A stretch of 64,000 nucleotides of DNA, from the NCBI RefSeq assembly GCF_004104075.1, contig NZ_QOVK01000021.1:1-64000 (forward strand). The letters run 5' to 3'. Position 1 is the first letter of the stretch; every line of letters begins with the position of its first letter. Below the pieces are notes generated by a model, which saw only the letters and a program-made list of their open reading frames with translations, made no database searches and was not told the origin of the DNA. A program made the translations under genes and the position numbers. The stretch is from Leeuwenhoekiella polynyae (lineage in GTDB: Bacteria; Bacteroidota; Bacteroidia; Flavobacteriales; Flavobacteriaceae). Shown here piece by piece: positions 1-8,326 of the stretch.

Positions 1-353
1 TCAGTTAATGCTTCTGCCGAAGGCATCATCTGGATTTTTCCTAAGTCAAAAATGGGATTGAGACCGCCAGCAGTAATTTTTTTCTGAATGGTCTCATAGC
101 CTATAAATGAAATTTCGACAATATAATTTCCTTTTGGGATTCCGCTTAAGCTAAAAGCCCCAAGCTCGTCAGTTATGGTACCGCTGATGATGCTTTCGCC
201 TTGCGGCTTTTTTAAAATAACATTGACAAAGGGTAAAGGTTGTGCTGATTCTTCGGTCACACTTCCTTCTATCAAAACGGTTTCTTGGGCTTCTCCAGAA
301 AATGGAGCTAAGAGTATTAAGATAAATAATTTGAGACGTGCTAGTACTTTCAT
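1..353 (-). CDS. Outer-membrane receptor-like protein, N-terminal part (runs off left edge)
   Basis: The minus strand is open from an ATG at 353 to the window edge, giving about 117 residues. Residues 1-20 form a signal peptide ending near GEAQE. They are followed by a carboxypeptidase-regulatory-like (CarboxypepD_reg) beta-sandwich with the usual pattern 'G.V.E....PLPFVNV.L' then 'G.I.DE.GAF.L..IP.G.Y...IS.IGYE'. Such a domain is normally the N-terminal extension of a TonB-dependent receptor or a related outer-membrane beta-barrel protein; the barrel would lie outside the window. The gene lies 61 bp after the histidine kinase stop. It has its own promoter-like sequence sharing a 13-bp motif with the response regulator gene, so it is probably a direct target of that regulator. 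The exact receptor family cannot be decided from this fragment. Confidence 0.75.
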   Translation of the reverse strand, partial: MKVLARLKLFILILLAPFSGEAQETVLIEGSVTEESAQPLPFVNVILKKPQGESIISGTITDELGAFSLSGIPKGNYIVEISFIGYETIQKKITAGGLNPIFDLGKIQMMPSAEALT

Positions 354-369
354 AATTAGAAATTTTTAC

Positions 370-396
370 CAAAATAGTACCGCTTTCTAAAGAGAA
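370..396 (-). promoter_or_regulatory. Probable response-regulator operator and -7-like box before the receptor gene
   Basis: Read on the minus strand, TCTCTTTAGAAAG (396-384) is followed after 6 bp by TATTTTGG (377-370), one step from the Bacteroidetes -7 consensus TAnnTTTG. The same 13-mer with the same 6-bp spacing stands before the response regulator gene at 2397-2409. A CTTTAAA element 11 bp further upstream may be a second half-site, as expected for an OmpR-family dimer. The 13-mer identity is seen directly; regulator binding is inferred. Confidence 0.6.
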
Positions 397-414
397 TTTA
401 AAGTTGGCTTTAAA

Positions 415-1689
415 TCAATGTGTAAATCGAATTTCAAATTTATGAAAGCCGGTAGTCGATTCTGGCGATTTACTAAAACTATATGATGGGGTGAAACCAT
501 AATAATCGCAGATTTTCTTAACGATCGAAAGGCCCAGACCGCTTGAATCTCTCTTGGTACTTTCTTTGTAAAACCGGTCAAAAACCTGCTCGGGATTTGC
601 GAGTTCGCTGTTTCCACTATTAACGATCTGCACGCTGTTTTTATAAAAATCAACTTTGATAGGCTGATTTTCTAAATTATGTTTTACTGCATTTGAAATT
701 AAATTGTTGGCTAATACTTGCGCCAAAGAGCGATCCATTTTTACGGTAAGTTCTTCGCTATGCTCAATTTTATAATCAATAGAAGCTAGTTCTTTAAAAT
801 TGAGAAGCACCTCCTGAAACGACTCATTTATTGAAACGAATTGAGAGTCTGTAAACTGGTTGTTATCTATTTTTGCCAATATAATTAGACGCTTATTCAA
901 ATTTTTTAACCTGCGTATATCGTTTTGTAAAGAATCAAGTTGCTCATATTGAGAATCATCAATTTTAACCCCATTAAAAAGGGTTTCGATCTTAGCCTGC
1001 ATAATGGCAAGCGGAGTTTGCATCTCGTGCGATACATCTTCGGTAAACTGCTTTAAGTTGTGATAATCTGCTTGAACCTTTGTGGTGAGTGAAATAATTT
1101 CTCTATTAAGATCGCCAAACTCTATAATGTCAGATTCCGTTAAGGTCAGAGGTGTTTCAGATTTTATAGAGAATGCCTTAATCTTAGCCAGATTCAAGAA
1201 AAAGGGCTTCCATAATGTGGCATTACGGCTTTTATTGAGGTAAAATAAGAACACAAAAGCAACAAGAATGATAGCGAGAAAGGTGAAAACAATGGCAAAA
1301 AGGATATTTTCAGATTCAATTACCATGGCTCTCACTGTAATTTTATATTCCTGACCATTTATTTCCTTAGTTCCGGCTAATTGCCTGAATAATTCGATTT
1401 CATCTTGTAAAGGATCATAAATTAAAGTATCGTTTAGAACTGTAGGTTGAGGATCTTTTACTTTTTCAACAACCATTATAGGAGGAATTCCTTTTAAGTC
1501 GGGTTTTGAAAGAAGTAGACGTTCCACTCGATCTTTATTAGAATACAATTCTTCTTCAATCTCACTTTCAAGTAGTGCTTTTAGGGATAGATAAAGTGCA
1601 ATCCCAGAAAATATCATAATGATACTACTTGTTGTCAAAAAGGTTTTAGATGCCTTTTGCAATAGATGTATTTTTTTTTGATCAGCCAT
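415..1689 (-). CDS. Sensor histidine kinase
   Basis: This 424-residue inner-membrane kinase senses an unknown signal and phosphorylates the regulator encoded immediately upstream. Two transmembrane segments (about 19-41 and 127-151) enclose a periplasmic loop of about 85 residues. The HisKA H-box contains SHEMQTP with the phospho-accepting His221. The HATPase domain has the N-box NNLISNAVKHN (about 328-338) and G-box SGLGLSIV (383-390). The start ATG directly abuts the stop codon of the response regulator gene, so translation is probably coupled. No HAMP domain is obvious; a short linker (about 185-210) joins the second membrane segment to the dimerisation helix. Together with the downstream receptor-like gene this resembles flavobacterial regulator/kinase/outer-membrane protein units, but the stimulus cannot be read from the sequence. 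Confidence 0.95.
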   Translation of the reverse strand: MADQKKIHLLQKASKTFLTTSSIIMIFSGIALYLSLKALLESEIEEELYSNKDRVERLLLSKPDLKGIPPIMVVEKVKDPQPTVLNDTLIYDPLQDEIELFRQLAGTKEINGQEYKITVRAMVIESENILFAIVFTFLAIILVAFVFLFYLNKSRNATLWKPFFLNLAKIKAFSIKSETPLTLTESDIIEFGDLNREIISLTTKVQADYHNLKQFTEDVSHEMQTPLAIMQAKIETLFNGVKIDDSQYEQLDSLQNDIRRLKNLNKRLIILAKIDNNQFTDSQFVSINESFQEVLLNFKELASIDYKIEHSEELTVKMDRSLAQVLANNLISNAVKHNLENQPIKVDFYKNSVQIVNSGNSELANPEQVFDRFYKESTKRDSSGLGLSIVKKICDYYGFTPSYSFSKSPESTTGFHKFEIRFTH

Positions 1690-2364
1690 TTATTCAGCGG
1701 TAAATAGGTACCCCGAACCGTACGCGGTATGTATGTATTTAGCTCCTTCGGAAGTTAATTTTTTTCGAAGATTATTTATGTGAACATAGATAAAATCAAA
1801 GCTGTCTAGCATATCGCTGTCATCTCCCCAGAGATGCTCTGCAATAATAGATTTGCTGAGCACGCGGCCCTTGTTAGTTATAAAAAAGAGCAGGAGATCA
1901 TATTCTTTTCGCGTAAGGGTAATGGGTTTTTCATTAAAATAAGCCGTTCTTGAGAGTGTATCCAAACGAATTTCTTCAAAAATAAGAGAATCTTCACCAC
2001 CAAATTTGCCTCGTCGTAAAACGGCTTTGATTCGAGAATTAAGTTCAGCCAAATGAAAGGGTTTTGTAATATAATCATCTGCGCCAACATCCAATCCTTC
2101 CAATTTGTTTTCCAAAGAATTATTAGCCGATATAATAATCACGCCACATTTTTTGTTTTGATTTTTAAGCTTTTTCAGTAATTCAAGTCCACTACCAGTA
2201 ACTAGGTTTATATCAAGAACCACGAGATCATACTCATATAAATCAAGCTTTTCAGAGGTCTCTATGTAATCTGCAGCTACTTCGCATATATTAGATTCCT
2301 GACTAAGATATTTTGCTATAGACTGTTGCAATTCAATCTCGTCTTCAGCGATAAGAAATTTCAT
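1690..2364 (-). CDS. OmpR-family response regulator
   Basis: A DNA-binding response regulator of 224 residues from the ATG at 2364. A start 21 bp further upstream is possible but would put extra residues before the conserved MKFLIAEDE beginning of the receiver domain. The receiver has acidic residues E7/D8, phosphoacceptor D51 (VVLDIN) and K101 (ITKPF). The C-terminal winged helix carries the typical TRKEYDLLLFF and HINNLRKKL segments. It is the first gene of a minus-strand unit with its kinase, which begins at the base after this stop codon. A 13-bp motif upstream at 2397-2409, repeated before the receptor gene, suggests autoregulation. Confidence 0.96.
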   Translation of the reverse strand: MKFLIAEDEIELQQSIAKYLSQESNICEVAADYIETSEKLDLYEYDLVVLDINLVTGSGLELLKKLKNQNKKCGVIIISANNSLENKLEGLDVGADDYITKPFHLAELNSRIKAVLRRGKFGGEDSLIFEEIRLDTLSRTAYFNEKPITLTRKEYDLLLFFITNKGRVLSKSIIAEHLWGDDSDMLDSFDFIYVHINNLRKKLTSEGAKYIHTAYGSGYLFTAE

Positions 2365-2382
2365 AAACCTAAACTTTAATAT

Positions 2383-2409
2383 CAAAGTTAATACTTCTTT
2401 CTAAAGAGA
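2383..2409 (-). promoter_or_regulatory. Promoter with probable response-regulator operator
   Basis: On the minus strand TCTCTTTAGAAAG (2409-2397) is followed after 6 bp by TAACTTTG (2390-2383), an exact match to the Bacteroidetes -7 consensus TAnnTTTG. The response regulator ATG follows at 2364. The 13-mer is identical to the copy at 384-396 before the receptor-like gene. Placement directly upstream of -7 boxes suits an activator of the OmpR family; binding itself is inferred. Confidence 0.65.
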
Positions 2410-2451
2410 TTCTTAAGAAAATAGTTTCATACTTATGATAAATAATTAGAT

Positions 2452-3048
2452 CTAGCAAAACAAGCACATATTTAACACGTTACTTATTGCCTTATTTAAT
2501 CTGCTATAGTGTTGATAAACCTCAACTAAAACTGCCTTACAAAAATCTTTTAGATCTCCCAGTACCTGAAAGTTCGCAAATTTGACACCTCTACTTTTTT
2601 GATGGGTTAAAGAAACTATTCGCTGTTCCAATAGGTGACCCAGCCAAATGGATTGTTTTAAATACGGGTTTTCTTGGTTATACGCATATACCTCTACTCC
2701 GCTTGCTTTTTTAGCAGGTGCATCATTAAAATGCAGGGAGATAAACAAATCTGCTTGAAGTATCCTAGCCAGTTTTGTCCGATCTTCAAGACTGATTAAA
2801 GTATCTGTATATCGGGTTAGAAAATATTCAGCGGGTTTCCCATCAAACTCTGGATGTTGAGCAATCAATCTTTTGGCTATGTCCAAAACCAAATCCTTCT
2901 CCTGAATACCATCTTCACCGCGCGATCCCGAATCAATTCCTCCATGTCCAGGATCGATCACAATACGTAAAGGTCGATCGACATCCTGACCAAAAAAGAG
3001 ACAAGTTTTGAGGAGCAAATAGAGAAAAATGACGTTTTGAAGCTTCAT
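2452..3048 (-). CDS. Exported N-acetylmuramoyl-L-alanine amidase (Amidase_3)
   Basis: A zinc amidase that cleaves the amide bond between muramic acid and the stem peptide of peptidoglycan. From the ATG at 3048 it has 198 residues beginning with a signal peptide (about 1-20); a start 84 bp upstream would add a non-signal extension and is less likely. The Amidase_3 zinc and catalytic residues are visible: H35 in IDPGHGG, E50 in QEKDLV, H106 in SLHFND and E176 in LVEVYQ. The gene lies next to and divergent from the conjugation operon, where a wall hydrolase could open peptidoglycan for T4SS assembly, a role usually filled by VirB1-type transglycosylases. That link is inferred from position only; the usual GFLSN-type stretch after the last Glu is not conserved here. 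Confidence 0.88.
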   Translation of the reverse strand: MKLQNVIFLYLLLKTCLFFGQDVDRPLRIVIDPGHGGIDSGSRGEDGIQEKDLVLDIAKRLIAQHPEFDGKPAEYFLTRYTDTLISLEDRTKLARILQADLFISLHFNDAPAKKASGVEVYAYNQENPYLKQSIWLGHLLEQRIVSLTHQKSRGVKFANFQVLGDLKDFCKAVLVEVYQHYSRLNKAISNVLNMCLFC

Positions 3049-3242
3049 TTCAAGTTTTGATTTTTGAGTTATCAACAGGTGAATAGCTGTATTTCCTAAA
3101 ATTTGAAGGGATTTGAAATCATTTAAAATCAAATGAATCCAAATTTTATTTTATTCACAAATTACTGATTATCAATATTTTGAATACTTAAATATATACT
3201 TTTCAGGTAGTTCAATCAAACACTAATTTAAAACGAACTCTT

Positions 3243-3530
3243 ATGAAAAAATCAAGCTACTTCACAACGATCCTATCGCTGGTCACCATTCCCCTCTTTG
3301 CTCAAATTGGAGGAATTGAAGATTCTGTAAATGATGTTTCCGATACCATCAGAGCCGTATTTCCTATAATTCTGGGCGTTATTTTCTTAGTAGGATTCTT
3401 ATTTAACGCAGGTCATTTTTTTGGAGAGAATGCAGATCTCAAAAAAGGTATTACCCGGGTACTGGTCTTTGTACTGATAGCCGGAGGTGTCGTGGGCATC
3501 TTCTCGTATCTCATAGGAATTGTAGTCTAG
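3243..3530 (+). CDS. T4SS pilin-like small membrane protein (VirB2/TraE-like)
   Basis: A 95-residue protein with a cleavable signal peptide (cleavage probably after LFAQ, residue 21) and two hydrophobic helices (about 37-57 and 68-94) separated by a short polar loop containing GENADLKKG. Size, topology and position as first gene before VirB3- and VirB4-like genes are those of VirB2-type pilins and of TraE (DUF4134) in Bacteroidetes conjugative elements. It starts the plus-strand operon 3243-10121. Assignment rests on architecture and synteny, since sequence conservation in this class is low. Confidence 0.7.
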   Translation: MKKSSYFTTILSLVTIPLFAQIGGIEDSVNDVSDTIRAVFPIILGVIFLVGFLFNAGHFFGENADLKKGITRVLVFVLIAGGVVGIFSYLIGIVV

Positions 3531-3565
3531 TGCTTAGCTCACTTGACCACTGAATACTTAAGCTT

Positions 3566-3850
3566 ATGAAAAAGTATGAGATCTATAAAAACATCAGGAA
3601 GCGGGCGGTTATTTTTGGACTTCCCCTTCCCTTGTTTGCTCTAATGATGTGTAGCATTATTGCCTCTCTGCTGGTGATCATTTTCTCCTTCAGTTTTATA
3701 CTGGTTGTAGGCGTAATGCTGTTCAATGTGATTTTATTCATCACACTGACCCGCTTCACAAAGGCAAAAGCGCTTCTTACCCTCAAAAGCCTATTTCCCA
3801 AGCATATCAGTAATCAGCAAAACTCCGGTCTGGACTATGAAAACCATTAA
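3566..3850 (+). CDS. T4SS inner-membrane protein, VirB3/TraF-like
   Basis: A 94-residue protein with a cytoplasmic N-terminus (KKYEIYKNIRKRA) and a long hydrophobic region (about 16-62) able to form two membrane helices, then a basic tail. This is the VirB3 layout, matching TraF (DUF4133) of Bacteroidetes elements. Its last 14 bases overlap the start of the VirB4-like ATPase, a coupling typical for virB3-virB4. The protein probably anchors the ATPase at the inner membrane. Confidence 0.75.
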   Translation: MKKYEIYKNIRKRAVIFGLPLPLFALMMCSIIASLLVIIFSFSFILVVGVMLFNVILFITLTRFTKAKALLTLKSLFPKHISNQQNSGLDYENH

Positions 3851-6248
3851 GCTATCTCAAAGAAATCCTATTGCTGCATTGGAAGACCACATCCTCTTCA
3901 GCAGTGACGGGTCTGTGGTATTGTGTTATCAAGGTTTTTTACCGGAGATCTATTCGCTATCGGAAAAAGATTATGAAGACCTGCACGCCTGCTGGTTTCA
4001 GGCTTTAAAAAGTTTACCGGTAGGAACAGTGGTACACAAACAAGATAGCTATCTTAAAAAAGAATTTAGCGCAGGGCAACTGCCCAACACTTCTTTTTTA
4101 GAAAAAGCTACGCATAAGTATTTTAAAGGACGGGATTATCTATCGCACTCCTGTTACCTTTTTTTCATACTCCCTCCCACTAAAAATCGTTCGTATGCAA
4201 ACTACACCAACCCGTTTAAAAAAATCAGCAAGACCCTACCAGTTACTTTGGATGAGGCTGTTCACTCTTTTAAGTCAGCTGTGGAAGATGCTGTATCATT
4301 TATCAATAATACACGTAAGATGGTTTTTAAACCGCTTACTCCGGCTACTGTTGAAACGCTAACAACAAACTATTTCAATGGATTTAATGAGAATCTTACT
4401 ACCGATATCCTATTGGATAAAAACCGGATTCAAATCGGGGATCATCTCTTTGATGCCCTCGCCATTAATAGTGAATTGTGCTTTGGAGAATCTGTTCAAA
4501 CCAGCAAAACCAATCAGCGGTTCACCTCTGATGATTTCATATTTCATCAGGGATATATTGATGGATTAGGATTGGCGTTAGACGAAAATCACATCGTTAA
4601 TCAAATCCTCTATCTGGATGATAAACACAAGTGGCGTAAAATCCTGGATAAAAAAGTAGAAGAGCTCAGCAAGAGTTCCAATTTTGGCTCTCAAAATAAA
4701 ATAGTCTTAGGCAAGATTCAGCATATCCTGAATCAAATCAATACCGATGAAGGTTCCCGGGTAATACGCGGACAGCTTAATGTCATCTACTGGACTAAAG
4801 AGCCCAAAACCTTGGAGTGTATCACGGCTAAACTAAAAACCGAATTTAAAGAACTAGACATCCTTCCCTATTACCCTAAAGGGGAGGCTTTAAAGCAGTA
4901 TTTCTTGAACAGTTACTTCGGATTTTCATCTCATTTTTCCGATAGCGACCTATATGTCACCGATCTCAAACACGCCTTGTGTATGTTGCTCAACACCACC
5001 AATTATCAATCGGATGCTACCGGTATTGTATTCAACGATCGACAGCATAACATTCCGGTCGTAAAAGATGTCTGGGATGAAAAAAAGAAGCGCATTAAAG
5101 CCCGCAACTTTGCCATTTTTGCACCTACGGGTGAAGGCAAATCCTTCTTAGCTAATAATATCCTGCGTCAGTATTTTGAAAGTGGGGTGCGTTTGGTCAT
5201 TATCGATCTGGGAGGCTCCTATACCAAATTTGCCAAACTTTATCCAGATGAGCATCTGGTCTTACGGTATGAATCTGGAAAGAATCTAGGGATTAATCCG
5301 TTCTATGTAGAACGGATCACAGACCTTACCTCAGAGCGTCTAGAAGATCTTTGTGCCTTTCTCTTTGAGTTGTATGCTTCTGGATCCTCTAGCACAAAAT
5401 CTCAAGGCGTATCGCTTAAAAAACTCCTGACAGCTTATTATAAGAGCACTACTACGGCGCATTCCCTCTCCGGGTTTTACCACTTTATTGAAACGGGAGG
5501 AGCGCAGCTTTTACAAGACCTTAAAATCCATTCAGATTATTTTAATAGGAACAGCTTTTTGCATGTCATGTCAGAATATGTGGGAGATGGAATTTACAGT
5601 TACCTCTTTGAAGTATCAGAAGATCAGACCTATAAAATTGAAGACATGCGCCTGATTATTTTTGAACTCGATGAAGTCAAGGATAATAAGGAGATCCTAT
5701 CGGTAATGCTCAAGCTGATCAAAACGGCAATTCAACGCAGCATTTGGAGCAACAAGGCCGAAAAAGGGATCATTCTTTTTGATGAGTTTGCCAAGCAGTT
5801 GAAGTTTGAAAATGTATTGGAAAGTGTAGAGTTTTACTATCAGGCGATCCGTAAGCAAAACGGAGCAATAGGCATCATTTTACAATCCATCAATCAGTTA
5901 CCCGAGAATGCTACTTCCGCTAGCATTTTAGAGAACACTCAGGTTATTTACAGCCTGAATAATGAAAAAGGCTATGACGCTTTGGTGCGACGCCTCAAAC
6001 TCTCCAGTCATGACCTCAATCAACTACGCTCCATCAAAAACAACCTGAGCGGCTCGCGTAAATACACTGAGATCTTTATCAAAATCGGGAAAGCCAGTAA
6101 TATTTTCAGACTCGAAGTACCTCCTGAAGTCTTTGCAGCCTACCTCACCGATGGAGCCGAAAACGAGGCCATTATGGCCTTCTACGAGCAAACCCAAGAT
6201 ATGCAGCAGGCCATTAATCTATTCATCAATCAAAATCGAAACTTATGA
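3837..6248 (+). CDS. Conjugation ATPase, VirB4/TraG-like
   Basis: The 803-residue ATPase that powers T4SS assembly and transfer. Walker A is APTGEGKS (about 429-436) and Walker B is IILFDEF with the acidic pair near D649. The conserved IRKQNGAIGIILQSINQLPE segment after Walker B is typical of Bacteroidetes TraG proteins. The first 400 residues form the VirB4 N-terminal domain (CagE_TrbE_VirB-like). Length matches the family (800-830). It overlaps the upstream VirB3-like gene by 14 bp and the downstream VirB5-like gene by 4 bp. It should not be confused with the VirD4-type coupling protein encoded at 10386-11975. Confidence 0.95.
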   Translation: MKTIKLSQRNPIAALEDHILFSSDGSVVLCYQGFLPEIYSLSEKDYEDLHACWFQALKSLPVGTVVHKQDSYLKKEFSAGQLPNTSFLEKATHKYFKGRDYLSHSCYLFFILPPTKNRSYANYTNPFKKISKTLPVTLDEAVHSFKSAVEDAVSFINNTRKMVFKPLTPATVETLTTNYFNGFNENLTTDILLDKNRIQIGDHLFDALAINSELCFGESVQTSKTNQRFTSDDFIFHQGYIDGLGLALDENHIVNQILYLDDKHKWRKILDKKVEELSKSSNFGSQNKIVLGKIQHILNQINTDEGSRVIRGQLNVIYWTKEPKTLECITAKLKTEFKELDILPYYPKGEALKQYFLNSYFGFSSHFSDSDLYVTDLKHALCMLLNTTNYQSDATGIVFNDRQHNIPVVKDVWDEKKKRIKARNFAIFAPTGEGKSFLANNILRQYFESGVRLVIIDLGGSYTKFAKLYPDEHLVLRYESGKNLGINPFYVERITDLTSERLEDLCAFLFELYASGSSSTKSQGVSLKKLLTAYYKSTTTAHSLSGFYHFIETGGAQLLQDLKIHSDYFNRNSFLHVMSEYVGDGIYSYLFEVSEDQTYKIEDMRLIIFELDEVKDNKEILSVMLKLIKTAIQRSIWSNKAEKGIILFDEFAKQLKFENVLESVEFYYQAIRKQNGAIGIILQSINQLPENATSASILENTQVIYSLNNEKGYDALVRRLKLSSHDLNQLRSIKNNLSGSRKYTEIFIKIGKASNIFRLEVPPEVFAAYLTDGAENEAIMAFYEQTQDMQQAINLFINQNRNL

Positions 6249-6832
6249 AAACAACAATTCGAAAAGTATTCTTTGCTTTACCGATAACAATGAGCCTTTT
6301 AATGCCTGCAGGCGCTGCCTGCCAGGGGATGCCGGTTTATGACAATACCAATTTTGTGAGTCTTGTCAAAACCTTAGTGGAATCTGCCAAGCAGACCACC
6401 CAGTTGCTCAAGACCGTGGAGTTTTTAAAGCAGCAAAAGGAGAATTTGGAAAAGGTTAATACCGTAGTCAAACAGCTCAAGGCTGTACGGGAGATCAGCC
6501 GCAACAATACGCGGCTAATCCAAGTGATGCAAAACGAATTGCGTGGGATTTTAAACTCTCCATATATCAAGCCCAATGAAATCACCCGGGTGAGTGAGTC
6601 TTTTAACAACATAGTGGAAAATTCCATAGAAACAATGGACTTTATCGATCAGATTCTCTCGAGTAATTACTTGAAAATGTCTGATGCCGAGCGAGCGCGT
6701 ATCCTTAAAGAAAAGGAAGAGCAATCTAAGGAGATGGTCTCGGAGATCAATCTCAAAACCAAGCGGTATAAGGAGATCATCTCCTTTCGCAAACTGCAGG
6801 ATAAGATCAATAACCGACAAACAAGTTTTTAG
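6245..6832 (+). CDS. VirB5-like conjugal transfer protein (TraI-like)
   Basis: A 195-residue exported protein: signal peptide with cleavage around GAACQ (residue 27), then an almost entirely helical, charged, coiled-coil-prone chain. This is the VirB5 pattern of a minor pilus component made of helical hairpins. The start VYDNTNFVSLVKTL resembles Bacteroidetes TraI/DUF4141 proteins that begin 'V.DP.N...S..'. It overlaps the VirB4 stop (ATGA) and is followed after 2 bp by the VirB6-like gene. The VirB5 assignment rests on order and helical character. Confidence 0.7.
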   Translation: MKTTIRKVFFALPITMSLLMPAGAACQGMPVYDNTNFVSLVKTLVESAKQTTQLLKTVEFLKQQKENLEKVNTVVKQLKAVREISRNNTRLIQVMQNELRGILNSPYIKPNEITRVSESFNNIVENSIETMDFIDQILSSNYLKMSDAERARILKEKEEQSKEMVSEINLKTKRYKEIISFRKLQDKINNRQTSF

Positions 6833-6834
6833 GG

Positions 6835-7677
6835 ATGAGCGCGCTGGTACTTTTAGGAATCGGTTTGGAGTATGTGGACACTATTTTTGAAACGATCAAA
6901 AACAGTGAATTCTCCCGGTATACCATCACAGGGATGAAAAGTCTGGCCGTTTTATTTTTTCTGATCAATATTCTTAAAAAATACAACGAGGGCATTGCCG
7001 ATCAGAGCGGATATACCTGGGGGCTTTCTCCGCAGGAACTGGCCAAAAACGTTGCGGTGGTTTTACTGGCTATCTTTTCCACTCAGGTATTGGGCTTTTT
7101 TGATGGAATCCTGATCGCTGTAGAATCACAATATCGCAATACCGCCCCTGCCCTGCTCCCTTTGCAGATGCAAGATATTCCTATTGAGGAAGAAGTCGGA
7201 ATGTTTGAAGCGGCTAAAGCCGCGATGGCTTTGTTGTATGAAGCCTTGATTACTCCGTTATTTGGCTTTAAAATCTTCGCTTTTATCACCAGTATCCTCC
7301 TTTGGATTTTGGATTTGTTCATCTATCCGTTATTTCTAGCGGAGCGTTTCTTTTTACTGGGTATACTGCAAGCCTTTTTTCCACTGATTATCAGTCTGGC
7401 TGTATTTGAAAAGTTTCGCAGCTTGGCCTATACCTTTTTTAAACTCTATGCAGCGGTTTACATGCTGGTACCCGCTTTTTTCCTGGTTAATGTATTTGTC
7501 AATGCCATCTACACCGAAATCACTGATAATTTCTGGACCAATCTCTTTGGAACCGATTATGGGGAAGGCTTCTTTGCTCCTGTGGTTCAACTGGGCTCTG
7601 TAGGCTTTATAGTCTTTCTCAAATTTAAGCTCTACCGGCGCGCGACCTCGTTCACCTTACGATTATTTACCGCTTAA
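6835..7677 (+). CDS. VirB6-like polytopic membrane protein (TraJ-like)
   Basis: A 280-residue inner-membrane protein with at least six hydrophobic segments (about 35-46, 62-85, 130-155, 157-185, 197-222 and 247-262). It corresponds to VirB6/TraJ, the polytopic channel component encoded after VirB5 in many T4SS operons. The start is only 2 bp after the preceding stop, so its ribosome-binding site would lie in the upstream coding end. A motif LYAAVYMLVPAFFLVN recalls the conserved central part of Bacteroidetes TraJ proteins. Confidence 0.8.
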   Translation: MSALVLLGIGLEYVDTIFETIKNSEFSRYTITGMKSLAVLFFLINILKKYNEGIADQSGYTWGLSPQELAKNVAVVLLAIFSTQVLGFFDGILIAVESQYRNTAPALLPLQMQDIPIEEEVGMFEAAKAAMALLYEALITPLFGFKIFAFITSILLWILDLFIYPLFLAERFFLLGILQAFFPLIISLAVFEKFRSLAYTFFKLYAAVYMLVPAFFLVNVFVNAIYTEITDNFWTNLFGTDYGEGFFAPVVQLGSVGFIVFLKFKLYRRATSFTLRLFTA

Positions 7678-7687
7678 AAAACGTTTT

Positions 7688-8305
7688 ATGAAAACACCCT
7701 ACACCTCTATTTATGCCGTGCTCAAGATCAATCGCCTCATTGTAATCAGTGTGGTCATTGGTGCAACACTCTCGATGCTATTCTCGGGATGGATGGTTTA
7801 CACGACCTATCAAAAAGCCCTAGACTCCGCATTTGCCATCAGCACGGAAGGAGAAGTCATTCCTTTAAAACTCATCGCTCAAAAAGAAAATCAGGAAGTA
7901 GAAGCCCTTGCGCATCTGGAGCTTTTCCATAAACACTTTTATAATATCGATGCCAGTAATTACAAAGAGAATCTGGAAAAGGCCTTGTGGTTGGGCAACA
8001 GCTCTGTAGATGCGGTCTATCGACAAAAGAAAGCTGATGGGGTGTACAATCGGTTAATTCAATACTCTCTGATACAGCGTATCCAAAGTATCGAATCGGA
8101 AGTAAATCTGGATACCGATCCCGTTTCTTTTAAAACCACCACTCATTTTGAAATCAACCGCGGGGCTATAACAGATATTTATGAATTGGTAACTACAGGT
8201 AATCTAATAACTGTGGATCGCAATTTTCCCAACAATCCCCACGGGCTACTGATCACCGATTATTTTGAAAAGAGTCTTCGAAAACTAACCGATGAAAGTT
8301 ATTAA
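7688..8305 (+). CDS. traK: VirB8-like protein TraK
   Basis: A 205-residue bitopic protein: short cytoplasmic N-terminus, one membrane helix (about 16-38), then a periplasmic NTF2-like domain. This is VirB8 topology. Sequence and size match TraK of Bacteroidetes conjugative elements, including the HLELFHKHFYNID segment and the ALWLGN element. It lies 10 bp after the VirB6-like gene and 21 bp before the VirB10-like gene, and would link the inner-membrane complex to the periplasmic core. Confidence 0.88.
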   Translation: MKTPYTSIYAVLKINRLIVISVVIGATLSMLFSGWMVYTTYQKALDSAFAISTEGEVIPLKLIAQKENQEVEALAHLELFHKHFYNIDASNYKENLEKALWLGNSSVDAVYRQKKADGVYNRLIQYSLIQRIQSIESEVNLDTDPVSFKTTTHFEINRGAITDIYELVTTGNLITVDRNFPNNPHGLLITDYFEKSLRKLTDESY

Positions 8306-8326
8306 ACGACACTAAAATTTAGAATT

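Noticed and set aside
6133-6342. Alternate-frame ORF inside the VirB4/VirB5 junction
   Set aside because: It overlaps two well-supported genes in another frame and has no family-like sequence; many similar shadows on both strands were excluded for the same reason.
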